Below are positions 1-11,815 of a DNA stretch of 64,000 nucleotides, in pieces. Made by a program: the position numbers and the translations under genes. Position 1 is the stretch's first letter; every line of letters begins with the position of its first letter. The notes below the pieces were generated by a model. That model saw only the letters and a program-made list of their open reading frames with translations, did not search any database and was not told where the DNA came from. Origin of the DNA: Diphasiastrum complanatum (Eukaryota > Streptophyta > Lycopodiopsida > Lycopodiales > Lycopodiaceae); assembly GCA_029204225.1 (NCBI GenBank), contig CM055092.1:22039669-22103668 (forward strand), given 5' to 3'.

Positions 1-773
1 CTTGAAAAATTGGAAGACCAATAGATAATATTGTAGCTGTTGTGCACATATTATTCTGAATGATTGTATGATCTCGAATGAATATTAGTCTATTACTATT
101 CGTGTATCTGATTCACTTGTTTATTCAATTCCACACTTTGGTTTGAATTTGTTGAATACTATATTAATCTGTTAACGTAGATCAGCAGTGTCTGTCTACA
201 CTCAAAAGGATTGTAGGAATGATATAGCTGGCAGTGACCAGTAATCATATCTAAATTCTTGACGAGCTGATTTTGTTTGTGAATGCTTTCGCTTCGTGTT
301 TCACTTCGCTTCGCGATCACTTGGCTATAAGCGTAAATCAATTTCAGAGCTCACTTAAGCATTACGGAAAACCTCAACTCAAAAAGGGCCCTATAAGAAA
401 CTTGAACTTAGTGTTAGAATGATTAGAGAGAGAAAGTAAAAACGGCAAGATTTGTTGCCATTTTTCTAGTTTCCGATGTTGCCCACTGTCTAACTGGTGT
501 GGTTAACTCATTACAACTCAAACGAAATAAACACGCTGCCTAAGCACACAGTCAACTAAGCACACCAAAAAGCTTTTATTCACGCTCTCAAGAAGATATC
601 AATAGTGGGAGGAGTAAGGAGAGGATAAATTTTTGGTGTTCCCTCCAAAAATCTTTGAAAACATTTGAAAGGTAGATTATATAACATGCATGTTTAATGA
701 TTTACAAGCTTGTTTTGGTTTTGTGTGAATCGTTTTTCTCGTTACATGATTTAGTTTGTTTGATTTTAAAATA
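1..773. other. Upstream flank of unit copy 1
   Basis: No credible coding region is visible on either strand. The stretch is AT-rich and ends in the leader of gene A (ATG at 774). It holds the conserved motif at 379-402 listed separately, which is the best candidate for the outer edge of the two-gene unit. The part before 379 therefore probably lies outside the unit. Confidence 0.5.
379..402 (-). repeat. Candidate outer terminal motif of two-gene unit, copy 1
   Basis: Read on the minus strand this contains TTTCTTATAGGGCCCT followed by TTTTGAG. Nearly the same motif lies outside gene A of copy 2, around 49236-49275, at a similar distance from the A start codon (about 370 and 325 bases) and in the matching orientation. 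Shared outer sequence beyond the coding region suggests a terminal or subterminal repeat of the mobile unit. No target-site duplication could be fixed. Confidence 0.4.
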
Positions 774-3428
774 ATGGAAAAGTTTGATCTTCATATTGTG
801 CTCCCACTCGATTGTGCTCCAATTTATAAGAGAAACACCAAAGTTGGTCAGATTAATGAGACTTGTAAGAAAGAACTTAGAGAAAAAAAATTGTAGAAAT
901 ATTGATTTGTGGACAGCTGGATCAATTTATCCCAAAGATCCAAGTACAAGATGTTTTCTGGACTTTCAAACTACTGGCCAGTTATTGAATTTTGTGTGTA
1001 ATGGACATAGTGTATATTTGGGATATTGTCAAAAGTTGAGCCAATACGGGATGTATGAAGCAATGAAGCAAACACAAGTATTGGAGTATTTGTTGAATCA
1101 AACAAACAATGAGAAGGCAATACTTCAAGAAAATTTGCAGAAACAAATATACGAGAATACGACATTGAGCTCCAATATATCAGAATTGAAAACTATTGTT
1201 ACTGATCTTCAAATATCCAATCAAGTTATGTTGAGAGACGTTGAGAATTTTAGAAGAGAAATCTTGAGTGCTATTGCTGAAGACGAAGTTCTCAAGAGAA
1301 AATTAAATATAAGAAAACACAAACGAATTCCAAAAAAAGACATAGATGATCTATCTTCAAGAAGTGGAAACAAGAAAAAAAGGATTCAAGCATTCAAGTA
1401 AGTATTAATTAAAAGAGCAAATGACATGCTTGCTAAGTTTTTATGTGCTTGTTTTTCTAATGCTTGCTAATTTAATTATTTATTATGTCTTGTAGATCAT
1501 CTTTGGTGGCAAGAGAACATTATAAATATTCTACGAGTATTGGAAAATATTGTCATCAAAAACTACAAAAGAAATGTTTAAGAATTCTCGTTATGACAGG
1601 ATTAAGAATGATATTGCTGCAGTGATTATACAGAGCATTCAACATGTCTTGGATGCAAGAGTTATCTAGGGAGCATGTGATGATTTAGGAATTAGTCGTA
1701 AAGCATATACTCTATTATTTAAAATTGTACAGGAAGCCTTTGCACATGTGAAGATTCGAAAGCTACCTCTTCCTCGTCCATTTAGAGTTAAAAAAACAAG
1801 ATATTGTCTTAATGAGAGTATGAGTATGCTTATAGGTGAACCATTTTATATCAAGAAATTGTATACATGTGAGAGTGGAACATTGGAATACAATGAGTCC
1901 AACAATTTATTTTTGGATATTAACAAAGTAGTGGCATACGTGATTAAATATCACAAAATATTTGAAAGAGAAGTCCAAGGAAAATTGATACTGATTATTA
2001 AACTTGATGAGTCTGTGTTAAGGGACAAAAATTGGAACGGTTAAGTATCACCTTTATGAACAGAGCATTGAACAATACTGAAAATGATGCAGATGATTCC
2101 TCATTTAGTGTTCAATCAGAGAATGAAATATGGTGGTTAGCAGCATTTGAGGTATATTTCAATTCTAATTAGTATTGTATTTTATCACCCAAGTTGCTAA
2201 TGTCAATGTTCGATGTGTTTGTTACTTTTCTGGTTTTAAAAGAAGACGATGCTATCTTGTCGTGGATTTTTTTGACATCAAATTATGCAAAGATTATTGA
2301 AAAGCACATGGGTGGAAACAAAATATATGTGCCAAACTATGGCACGTTTCAAATTTTATGGCATCTTGCAAGTGATTTAAAGACACTGAAATGTATGTAT
2401 AATGTTTCGCATGGGACAAATACTAAACATCCTTGTTTGTATTGTATGAAGAATTGTAAAGACTTGAATTTAACAAGATCAAGATTTGGTCCAACAAGAG
2501 ATCGAGAGGATCCGAACTTTAGACCTGTGTTGGCAATTCCGTTGATCAATGTTCACATATGCACATTGCATGATGAGGTACAAATTATTGAAAAATTGAT
2601 TTACAATCATATTTTGTATGTCTGGAATACCAAACCTGAATCGGCCTCTAAAATTGGAATTGAGAGATTAGAGCAAGTACTTTCAAAAGCAGGTTTGCAC
2701 AAGGGGAATGTGAAAATAGAAAAAAGTGAAAAACTATCGGGTAAATCAGAGATCGTTCCAAACAAGCCATCTGTTGGAGGTGCAAAAGCTAGAAGGTTTT
2801 TATCCAATCACACTGGAAAGTCTTCTACCGTGACATACAATGTTTGGAAAGACGTTGTTGCAGCATCAAAAGATTTTGAAGAGAGAGGCAACACAAGATT
2901 AAAAAAAACTGCAGTATGGCAAAATCTTGACAATTTGATTGGCATGTTGCGAAAAGAAAAGTTATCTGAAATCGACATTGCAAATTTAAAAAAATATTGT
3001 GAGATATTTGTCAAATCGGTAGCAGAATGTTGGGGAGAGGATCATGTTACACACTATATGATAATTCACTATTTGTTTTTGTGCAAAAATTGTTCTGCAA
3101 CGTCATATATTTGATTTTTGATATATGTATTTTACTGGTTGCAGCATATTCTATTACATCACACCACATTTTTTGCAAAAGAATATGGAAGTATGAGCAT
3201 ATGGTCTTCTCAAGGTATGTAGAAATCGCATTGGCAAGCAAGAGGAGCTTTTCATTGAGCAACCAACCATGGAGGATATAATTCAAAGAGATGCTACTTA
3301 TATCAACTATTTCAATGGTTCTACAGAAGAGCACAATTAAGATATCAAACCAAATATTCAACAAATCTCATTTCATTCAAAAAGGCATTTCAACATCTAA
3401 GGAGAAATAGTTCAACTTCATCATCGTA
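774..3428 (+). pseudogene. Gene A, copy 1: transposase-like protein (possible RAG1/Transib-type DDE), decayed
   Basis: Start ATG 774 is chosen because copy 2 (minus, 48914) aligns from the same Met: M-x-K then a conserved A-P and R-N-x-K. An N-terminal coiled coil and a basic stretch (near 1310-1395) end at a GTAAGT donor (intron 1398-1495). Next come G-A-C-D-x-x-x-I-S-R-K-A-Y, P-L-P-R-P, K-L-D-E-S (Asp near 2006), W-H-L-A-S-D-L-K (about 2359-2382), P-C-L-Y-C (about 2431-2445), H-I-C-T-L-H-D-E (near 2572) and, after an intron ending at 3144, G-S-M-S-I-W-S-S-Q-G-M followed by stop TAG 3220-3222 where copy 2 has Glu. Breaks include a frameshift in the A run near 885, stops near 1669 and 2042, a lost acceptor near 2232 and a lost donor near 3060. 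Transposase role is inferred from motifs; gene B converges on it from the right. Confidence 0.6.
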
Positions 3429-3477
3429 ATAAAAAACGATTAAAACATTACATATCCTCATTGGTATCAAAGGTCAG

Positions 3478-4935
3478 CTGAGCAATATGGTCATGAAGAA
3501 ATTGTCTCCTCTCATCAATTGATACTTATTTTGCTCAACTCTATGTAACTTGCGTATGCTGCTAAAGCAGATGATCTTTTGGGTACATTTTCAGAAACAT
3601 AACCCAATATTTTGATAGCTATATCTCTCTTCACAAAAATGATTTTGTATGTACTGTTAGGATATCTATGTCCATTACAAAAATAAGACAACGCCTTTAT
3701 TGCCATTACTATAGTTCCTGCTTGTGAATAAAAGTTGTCATGTTGAATACAAATTTCATTTTGTACAAAGTATTTCAGGTAATGGCACAATGTTGAATCC
3801 TTATGGCCAACAACCTTCTCGTAGCAAAATCATCAACTTCAATTGTGTCCTGCAACATAAATATGAAAATTTGTAATCAATTAAACTTTCAGATGGATTT
3901 TGATTGAATACAATGCTAAATATGATTATGATGGAATAAGAAAATGAAAATTACCATGTCATGCTGGTCATACTCCAACAATTTTTTTCCATGCAAGTCA
4001 TGCCCAACAAGAAAAGTATCCTCAGAAAAGATGTATTGCTCTGGAGGAGGATATCTTTTTTGAAACTCAATGAACTCCTCCTCACTAGGAGGATTTGCTC
4101 CATAGGTTAGACATTGTTGCCCTGTAATTTGTAAGGTCTGCTCTCCAGACTTCCAACCACCTTCATCTTCATAGTCAATCCCTTCAATTAAATCATCATG
4201 ATTGAAGTCTATTATATTCAAAAATTCTGACAATCCATTGGCTAGTACAGATAGGATCTCGTCCTCTCTCATGTCGAACACATCCCCAATATCATTCAAT
4301 GATAAATATGACAGGCTATTCATATGGTATACATGAATGTCAAGCAGTGTCTTGCTTTTATCGTGTTCTTCTACACCTGATGTAGAAGATATTACCATCG
4401 ATCGTGACAAAGCAGGGTCATACATCGAAGCCAGCCTAGTCTCTTCCTCATCACCCAATACTTCGTCTTCTAAATTTTTGTCCACATCGACAGTACATCT
4501 CTGAGTAGATGTTATACTTGAAGAACCAACACCAACTGATCTGGAAGATTGGCCTTCATCAAGTATTAATGCAGATATGAAGAAAACAAAAGCTATGCTC
4601 TCAGTTATAAACCTGCATGATCTCTTATGGGATTCACAATATTGTTCCACCTTCAGGCTCTCATCAAGCTTGGTAAACTTCCTATCATGCTTGTGCTTGG
4701 CTTTAGGCTGGGCAACTATCAGTTCATGGAAATGAATAAACTTCAGGCCATCAATAACAAGAGATAATTCGAGGATGCTAGTTCGAAACTTTTCGAATAA
4801 TTCTAATAGTTGAGACTTGTGCTCAAGCACAAATCTATCGACATCAAATTTAAGTCAAAAAAGAGATGAAAATTACTCAGTCCTATTTAGAACACCAGCG
4901 TCAGAGAGGAATTTATGCAGCTTGTCAGATTCCAT
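3478..4935 (-). pseudogene. Gene B, copy 1: acidic partner protein of unknown function
   Basis: I do not recognise a family. The start Met (4935-4933) is chosen by alignment with copy 2 (ATG 40544). The reading frame breaks near 4850, then stays open from 4830 to the splice donor at 3955/3954 (GTAATT). An intron of 105 bases ends in TTGCAG, and the last exon starts at 3849. Conserved parts shared with copy 2 are D-R-K-F-T-K-L, F-L-N-I-I-D-F-N-H-D-D-L, P-P-S-E-E-E-F, H-Y-L-K-Y-F and M-A-I-K-A-L-S, then D-I-A-I-K-I-L-G-Y. The middle is acidic and Ser-rich, likely disordered. The last exon is frameshifted near 3845-3790 and near its end, so the C-terminus is estimated. It converges with gene A, with about 50 bases between the gene ends. 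Confidence 0.55.
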
Positions 4936-4954
4936 ATCAGAAATGAAAGAGAAC

Positions 4955-5165
4955 ATTGGATATTGGATATCGCAGCAACGCGAGGAATGGTCACAATTCA
5001 TATCCAAAGAGGCACTGTTGCATGGTGGCGATATTAGGGAAACAAGCATGTAACGATATCGCAGGCACGCGATGGTCTGCAAAAAACCTAGGAAAAAGTA
5101 GCAGCGTCGCGTCGTAGCGATATTGGGCAACTGAAACAAATATCCGATATCGCAGGCATGCAAGG
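4955..5165. promoter_or_regulatory. GATATCGC motif cluster upstream of gene B copy 1
   Basis: Five GATATCGC or GCGATATT motifs occur within about 200 bases (near 4963, 5027, 5053, 5115 and 5140), several followed by AGGCACGCG-like or AGCAACGCG-like bases. Similar ATATCG motifs followed by AAGCGC fill the leaders of genes B and C at 39.1-40.5 kb. A regulatory, RNA-leader or transposase-binding role is inference. Confidence 0.4.
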
Positions 5166-5183
5166 GAGTGTTGGCAAATCAAA

Positions 5184-6893
5184 TCAAGTCCTCAGCTCAT
5201 TGTCAATGTCTTTGAGAGCTTGCTCATCATCTTGGAGCATGGCGCATAGGGTTGCCATCTCGGTATCCTTGGTCGTGAGTGTGGCCTCATGAGCTTTATG
5301 TTGCTGAAAGATCCTTGTAATACTCGATTTTCTTTCGTTTGAGTTTTTGAGTGGCCGATGTGTCCTCTTCAACGGTGTTGACCATCTGATTAAGTGCAGC
5401 CTAGATTGTCTACACTTGTTATTCAGCTTGCTGAACCTTGAGCTCCAAGGCTGCCTGTTGGGATACAAATTCTTCTGGTCTCTCTACGTTGCCGTCTTTT
5501 CTTTAACGATATTGCACTCCAAGGTATAAATATAATCTTTGAGAGATCTCTCGTGGGCCTTGAGAGACTCTCGCTCCAGCTCCAGCTCCGTAGATTTTAG
5601 CACGAGGTGCTAATGGTCGTACTGGTAGGTCTGTCTGGTTATCTTCTTTGCTTCAAGCTCGGCCTTGAGGTTGATTCTACTTGTGAGCCGCATGTTCTGC
5701 TTTGCTAAGCTAGTCCTCTAATGTCTGGACATAGGCCTAGCTCTCCACTTTCTCTTGTTCTCTCTATTTTTCTAGTTGTGCAACCTAATCAATCAAGGCC
5801 TCCAACATTTGCCCTGCCACCAATTGGTCATGAGACTGCTTAGTTGCTCGTTCAATGAGCAGCTGGTGAAGTTGTTGTTGGAGGCCCATTAAGTCTATAT
5901 AGCAACCTTAGCGCCTGAGTATCCCAGCCTACTGAAGGTGGAATGGCTAGAATGGGTGGTGGGAATGGTGCAGTAAGGGAGATGGTGGTGATAGGAGAAA
6001 TTGTGGTAGTGGCGATAGTGGTGATGATGGGGGTGGTTATGGCGATGATGGTTGGAATGACAATCGGATGAACAAGAGATGAGGTGAGTGGAAAGGTGAC
6101 TATAAGAGGGGTGACATGGTGAGGGCAAGAGTCATGATGGAGGAAGACATGGATGTTGCAAGGGTGGATGAGTTGGAAAGAGTGGCAGTTGGACAGATGG
6201 GGCTAGGGGTCATAGATGTTCTCACGAGGATGGTGGCTGATTAAAAGTCAATCGCCTCTCGAAGGTTGAGATTTTTGATTTGAGAAATCAGATATCCATT
6301 GTTGGTTTTAGTCTTGATTTCACCCTGATATAGGAGAAAAAAGATGGATATGTTGTGTTTGGAAAGGGCTCGGGTTACCGGTATGTGGGTGGTATGAGAA
6401 AGTTTAAGCGCCAAGAAAATTAGTGCGGGATCAAGGGGGATTGTATAGTCTTGTCTCTTATGGATTACAGAAAAGTGGCCTGTATTGAAACTGGAAAAGG
6501 CCTTCTGAACTACAAAAAGGTTCTGGATGAGGGGCACTTGCATGGTATCCAAGCTTTTGGTAGTCAAAACTACAAGGTAGCCATCAGTGCGGAGGGTGAT
6601 GACTTCTTACGTGGTAAGCATCAGCAAGATAGTGTATTGGGATGGTACACAAGCAGTAGAAGGTCGGCGGATAGATCGAGGAGATGTTTCTTCCTCCTCT
6701 TGGCTGGGAGAAATGGATGTAGTAGGGGAGGAGGATCCACTCTGCTGAGAAGCAGACAGTGAAGTGGTGGTTTGGGAGGATGACGTGGGGCTGGATGAAC
6801 GGCTTGGACTAGATGGTGGGGCTACACTTCTGGTGACTCTGACTCATTGGTCAGGGGGAACAGAAGCATTCGAAAGTAGACATTTCGGTGGCA
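5184..6893 (-). pseudogene. Decayed gag-like gene with C-terminal coiled coil
   Basis: Reading leftward from an ATG at about 6893, the frame begins M-P-P-K-C-L-L and enters a Ser/Pro-rich stretch. It then gives a globular part (6567-6241, including D-Y-T-I-P-L-D-P-A-L), a Pro/His-rich linker (about 6128-5895) and a long Gln/Glu/Lys-rich heptad region down to 5184. Many TAG/TGA stops sit where Gln or Arg is expected, and frameshifts are frequent. This order of domains resembles plant retroelement or plant-mobile-domain-type proteins, but no decisive motif is present, so the family is open. It lies directly left of the Copia-3 LTR. Confidence 0.4.
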
Positions 6894-6913
6894 TTTGGGC
6901 GATCGGGTAGTGC

Positions 6914-7560
6914 TGTAAAAGATTTCAGATCCTTAAGATCCAATCTACTTGAATGATCTTTGGTTAGAAAGAGAAATACACTACAATCTCACCAATGTAG
7001 AAAAATCAGCATCTACACATTTATTGAGATGCAAACACCAATAGAACTTGATCAAACTTGAATGAAATGATTATGTATTGTTGTTGTCCGTACAAAACCA
7101 GCAATCTATTGTATTTCACACGTGTGGATCCAAAAATAACAAATATAAATCATTCTACACATAGAATTGCAAGCAATCACCAAGATAGTGCACCAATGGA
7201 TAGTAGAACCCAAGAGAACCATGTATAAGCATGAAATGAGATAGAGAAGAGATAAGATTGCTCTCTCCATGAGTAACATCCTTTTATAATAGTCCAAACC
7301 CTATTTGGCCACTTGGCTTTCCCACCAAAATGCTAACCCTACTAATTTTGGGTCTAGATTCAATGTACCTAACTATTCAAATTGAATCGACTCAAACTTG
7401 CATTCTAACTTTCCCACACTTTTAAAAAGTGTTTATTTGAATGAAATTTAGACTAATGAACTTTGAAAAGTCAACCTCTAAGTTTAAAACAAATTTTGGC
7501 CTCAATATGCCAAATAAGAAAATTCTGCAAAATGTGATGAAGCTAGTTGAATCTTTCACA
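6914..7560 (-). repeat. Copia-3 3' LTR
   Basis: It starts TG and ends CA in element orientation, and about 647 bases match the LTR at 9914-10560. It carries a TTCACACGTGTG palindrome near 7115. Confidence 0.85.
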
Positions 7561-7612
7561 CTCCTTCTTCAACTAGTTTTAGCATAGACTTTGATAATAC
7601 TCCAAGTGAAGT

Positions 7613-7945
7613 CTATGAAACTAGTTGAAGAAGGAGTGTGAAAGAAGAAGTAGTTGATAATACTCCATGTGTCTTCATGAACAAGTCTTTTCCCAATGCT
7701 TTGGTGAAGATATCAGCCACACATTTCTTTGAAGACACATGTTGAAGCTTCATCTCCTTTGCAATGACTCGCTCCCTCACAAAATGATATTGTATCTCAA
7801 TATGCTTGCTCCTAGCATAGTTTTTGACCATAGAACTTTGATCCATCATAAGAATGATCTTCTTTCTGAGAATAGACCTCCTTTCAATGATCATGTAGTG
7901 CTCAAAATAGAAACAACCATAATTGATATAGAGAATAGTGTCCAC
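7613..7945 (-). pseudogene. Copia-3 RNase H C-terminal remnant
   Basis: The translation has A-R-S-K-H-I-E-I-Q-Y-H-F-V-R-E, then C-V-A-D-I-F-T-K-A-L-G-K, the usual end of copia RNase H, just before the purine tract and LTR. The upstream pol is deleted and the first third of the frame is not pol-like. It is non-functional. Confidence 0.75.
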
Positions 7946-8204
7946 TTGGGTTGGGATGCTTGAACATTTCTTACATCAATTTTACATGTAAAAATATGAC
8001 TAGAACATGAAGAATCAATAAGAATGTAAATGAAATGATTCCACCATGCTTCCAACTCTGAACTCTCTGGAAAAATACAGCAAACAAACAATAAATGTGA
8101 GTGATCAACTTCTGCTTGCATGTCTCCTCCTTCTTTGTTCTTTGTTGCCATGTATCCACCATGATACTCCATGAATGAATCAAAGGCCCTTACTACGTAA
8201 GAAG

Positions 8205-9313
8205 TCAAAGGCCCTTATTTAGCATTTGACTCACACTAAGCAAATTCTTGGTAATAGATGGAATAAACAAGACATCCTCCAAATGAACATTCTTATTTGT
8301 AGAGAGAGAGATAGTAATTGTGCCAATCCCTTTGATTGCACACTCACCATCATTGGTCGTGTAGATCACCCTCTTGACATCTCCATATGCCAACAAAGAA
8401 GTGAAGTACTCTTTGTGAAAGATCATGTGTGAACTTGCTCCACTATCAATCCACCAAGGATCTAGATCCCCATCATTAGCAAGCATACATGAGGACATCA
8501 CAAAAGCATCATCATTTGCATCTTGAACATCCAAACCATCCTCATCAAGAGTAAGATTACCTTGCTTGTCTCCTTGATCTCTCTTCTTCTTATAGCACTC
8601 ACTTGCAAAGTGTCCTTTGATGCCACAAAAGAAGCACTTGAGCTTTGATCTATCCTTCTTTTTGCCACTTGAAGAAGCATCCACTTGATCTTGCCCTTTA
8701 GACCACTTACTTTTGGTTTTGCCCTTTGTGAACATAGCATCCTCTTGAAGTGTCGATGTAGATCCACCTCTTGCTTGAAGCCTATATTCCTCATTGATCA
8801 AGATCTCTTGAAGATCCATCAGACTTGGCAAAGTCTTTTGAATAGCAATACTTTGGACAATGTTAGCATGAGCATCCAACAGGCCATTAAGAATCACTTG
8901 AATATTCTCTCCTTCCTTAATGCTTTCATTCTCAAAACAAAAGTACTTGGACTTTCTTCATTCTTTTGCAAACAAGAAAAGATTTGCCTTCTTAGAGTCA
9001 ACACTCTAGAAGTAGACTTGGATTCACAAAGCTTCTTCAATGAATTCCAAGCTTCCAAAGATTATGTGCACTTACCAACTTCCTTGAGAAGTTCATTGGT
9101 AACATTCATCTTTATCATGTGTAGAGCCTTCTTGGCCCCCTTGTCATACCTCAATTGATCTTGTTGTGTTGCTGGTCTCTCCTCCAATCCTACATTAATA
9201 TCCAAAACATCATTCATCTCAAGAAGTGACTCCATCCTCACTTTCCACAATGAATAGTTACTTGAGGTAAGCCTATCATTGGCTTCCAACATGACTCCAA
9301 TTGATGTTGCCAT
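8205..9313 (-). pseudogene. Copia-3 gag-protease remnant
   Basis: ATG 9313 opens gag with N-Y-S-L-W-K-V-R-M-E-S. The frame breaks near 9060, and about 160 bases later the second part includes a CCHC zinc knuckle, C-F-F-C-G-I-K-G-H-F-A-S-E-C, at about 8620-8580. It is followed by the aspartic protease motif W-W-I-D-S-G-A-S-S-H-M (about 8460-8430). It is closely related to the Copia-2 gag at 17343. Coding stops in the pre-integrase region where the internal deletion begins. Confidence 0.8.
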
Positions 9314-9913
9314 GTAACAATGACCTGATCTTCTCTTTCAACATGTTTCAATGCACAAAGCACTCCTTTGAACAACAACAAATGCTTTCAAAAGAAATCA
9401 CCAAGATTTGAAACTATCTCACAAATTCTCTTCTAGCACTTATCTAAGCAAATCAACATATAGAATCATGGAATCTTGGTCAGCCTATGATCTACATTCA
9501 ATCTAATGACTTTTGCCACTTCCTAAGATTGAAACACACGCAAATGAAGTCCAGAAACCTCACTATCTAGAGATCCAATCAAAATTAGGGTTTTGACAAA
9601 ATCACAAAAATTTGACTATTCCAAATCTACATGCAAATGCTGAAAATTTGAGATGCAATCTATAAGCCACCACTTAGGCTGATCCAATGATCCAAAAATC
9701 GGCCAAATCCAGTATGTGAATTCAAAAATTGAAATTGATCAAGTATATTGACCTATATAGTGATTTGATCTACAAAAGATCCAATCTACAAAAGCAAAAA
9801 ACTCGATTTTGATGTAGAATCCTCTCTAGCATGCTCTAGACTTGATATCTTTACCAAATCATTGATAGATCTGATTTCCTCCTTCATAACCTGAAACAAA
9901 ACCTCTGATACCA

Positions 9914-10560
9914 TGTGAAAGATTTCAGATCCTTAAGATCCAATCTACTTGAATGATCTTTGGTTAGAAAGAGAAATACACTACCAATCTCATCAATGTA
10001 GATAAATCAGCATCTACACATATATTGAGATGCAAACACCAATAGAACTTGATCAAACTTGAATGAAATGATTATGTACCATTGCTGTCCATACAAAACC
10101 AGCAAGCTACTTTTTTTCACACGTGTGGATCCAAAAATAACAAATATAGATCATTCTACACATAGAATTGCAAGCAATCACCAAGATAGTGCACCAATGG
10201 ATAGTCGAACCCAAGAGAACCACGTATAAGCATGAAATGAGATAAAGAAGAGAGAAGATTGCTCTCTCCATGAGTTACATCCTTTTATAACAGGTCCAAA
10301 CCCTATTTGGCCACTTGGCTTTCCCACCAAAATGCTAACCCTACCAATGTTGGGTCTAGATTCAATGTACCCAACTATTCAAATTGAATCTACTCAAACT
10401 CGCATTCTAACTTTCCCACACTTTCAAAAAGTGTTTATTCAAATGAAATTTAGACTAATGAACTTTGAAAAGTCAAGTTCTAAGTCTAAATCAAGTTTTG
10501 GCCTCAATATGCCAAATATGAAAATATTGCAAAATGTGATGAAACTAGTTGAATCTTTCA
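9914..10560 (-). repeat. Copia-3 5' LTR
   Basis: It pairs with 6914-7560. The primer-binding site (about 9902-9913) abuts it. Its outer terminus at 10560 is short by two bases and meets an opposite-facing LTR. Confidence 0.8.
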
Positions 10561-11131
10561 GAAGTGTTACATTTCTATATTTGGAAAATTGTCTAAATTT
10601 CATTTAAATAAATGTTTTTCAAAAGTTTGGAAAAGCTAGAAGTCGCGTTTGAGTAGATTCAAATTTGAATGTTGGGTACATTGAATCTAGTCCCAAAAAT
10701 AGTGAATTTACATTTTGGAGAGAAAGCCAAGTGGCCAAATAGGGTTTGAACCTACTATAAAAGGATGTAACTTGTGGAGAAGCAGATTTTCTCTCTTCTC
10801 TATCTCATTTCATGCTTATACATGGTCCTCTTGGGTTCTACTATCCATTGGTGCACTGTACTTGTGATTGCTTGCAATTCTATGTGTAGAATGATCTATA
10901 TTTGCTATTTTCAGGTTCACACGTGTGAAATACAGTAGCTTGTTGGTTATGTATGGAAAACAACAGTATTTTATGTTTTAATTCATGTTTGATCAAGGTC
11001 TATTAGAGTTTTTATTCTATTTTGTGTGTAGATGCTGATTTTTCTACATTGGCAAGATTAGTGGAGTAGCTTGTTTTGTAACCAAAGATCTTTAGTAGAA
11101 TTGGATCTGAATTGATTTCAAATCTTTCACA
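10561..11131 (+). repeat. Copia-2 5' LTR, truncated at its outer end
   Basis: It matches 21151-21795 from the GTTACATTTC stretch onward and ends CTTTCACA before the primer-binding site. It contains the palindrome TTCACACGTGTGAA at 10916-10929. Confidence 0.8.
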
Positions 11132-11810
11132 TAGTATCAAAGCTTGTGTTTCAGGCTATGAAGGAGGAAATTGTATCTATCAATGATTTGGTGAAGATAT
11201 CAAGGCTAGATCATGCTAGATTGGAGTTTCTTGCATTTGTAGATTGGATCTTTTGTAGATCAAAACCCTATATAGGTTTATAAACTTGATCATTTTTTAT
11301 TTTCGAACTCACATGTTGGATTTGGCCTATTTTTAGATCATTGGAATATACTAAGTGGTGGCTAATAGATTGCATATCAAATTTTTAGCATTTGCATGTA
11401 GATCTTGAAATTTTCAATTTTTTGTGATTTTGTCAAACCCTAAGTTTGATTGAATATCTAGATAGTGAGGTTGCTGGACTTCATTTGAATGTGTTTCAAT
11501 CTTAGGAAGTGGCAAGAGTCATTAGATTGAGGATAGATCATAGGTTGACCAAAATTTCATGATTCTATGTGTTGATTTGCTTGGTATAAGTGCTAGAAGA
11601 GAATTGAGTAGTTTCAAATCTTTGTGATTTCTCTTTGAAAACATTTGTTGTTGTTCAAAGGAGTGCTTTGTGCATTGAAACTAGTTGAAAGAGAAGATCC
11701 CCGAGGAAGGGCTTCCGCCCGCCCTCGGGGGACGCCCTTCCTGGGCGGAATACCCTTGGAGGGCGACTTCCCTCCCCCAAAATAATCTGTCTGTTGACCC
11801 AAGCATCACG

Positions 11811-11815
11811 GTCAT
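11811..11815 (+). repeat. Copia-1 target-site duplication, left
   Basis: GTCAT, identical to 17032-17036 at the other end of Copia-1. Confidence 0.9.

Larger units (their letters stand above)
6914..10560 (-). mobile_element. Copia-3, internally deleted Ty1-copia element
   Basis: The LTRs are 6914-7560 and 9914-10560, both reading TGTGAAAGATT inward on the minus strand. The primer-binding site next to the right LTR reads TGGTATCAGAGGT, the initiator-Met tRNA type. The purine tract beside the left LTR is GAAGAAGGAG. Gag and protease remain, but integrase and nearly all reverse transcriptase are gone. The right LTR lacks its last CA where it meets the head-to-head Copia-2 LTR. No TSD is visible. 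Confidence 0.85.

Noticed and set aside
880-892. Programmed frameshift at the run of A in gene A copy 1
   Set aside because: Copy 2 has no such run at the matching place, so a slippage mutation in a decaying copy is simpler.
3478-4935. Gene B as a RAG2 equivalent
   Set aside because: The convergent layout recalls RAG1-RAG2, but B shows no kelch repeats or PHD finger, so homology is not supported.
5895-6128. His/Pro-rich 77-codon minus-strand frame
   Set aside because: Part of the low-complexity linker of the decayed gag-like gene, not a separate gene.
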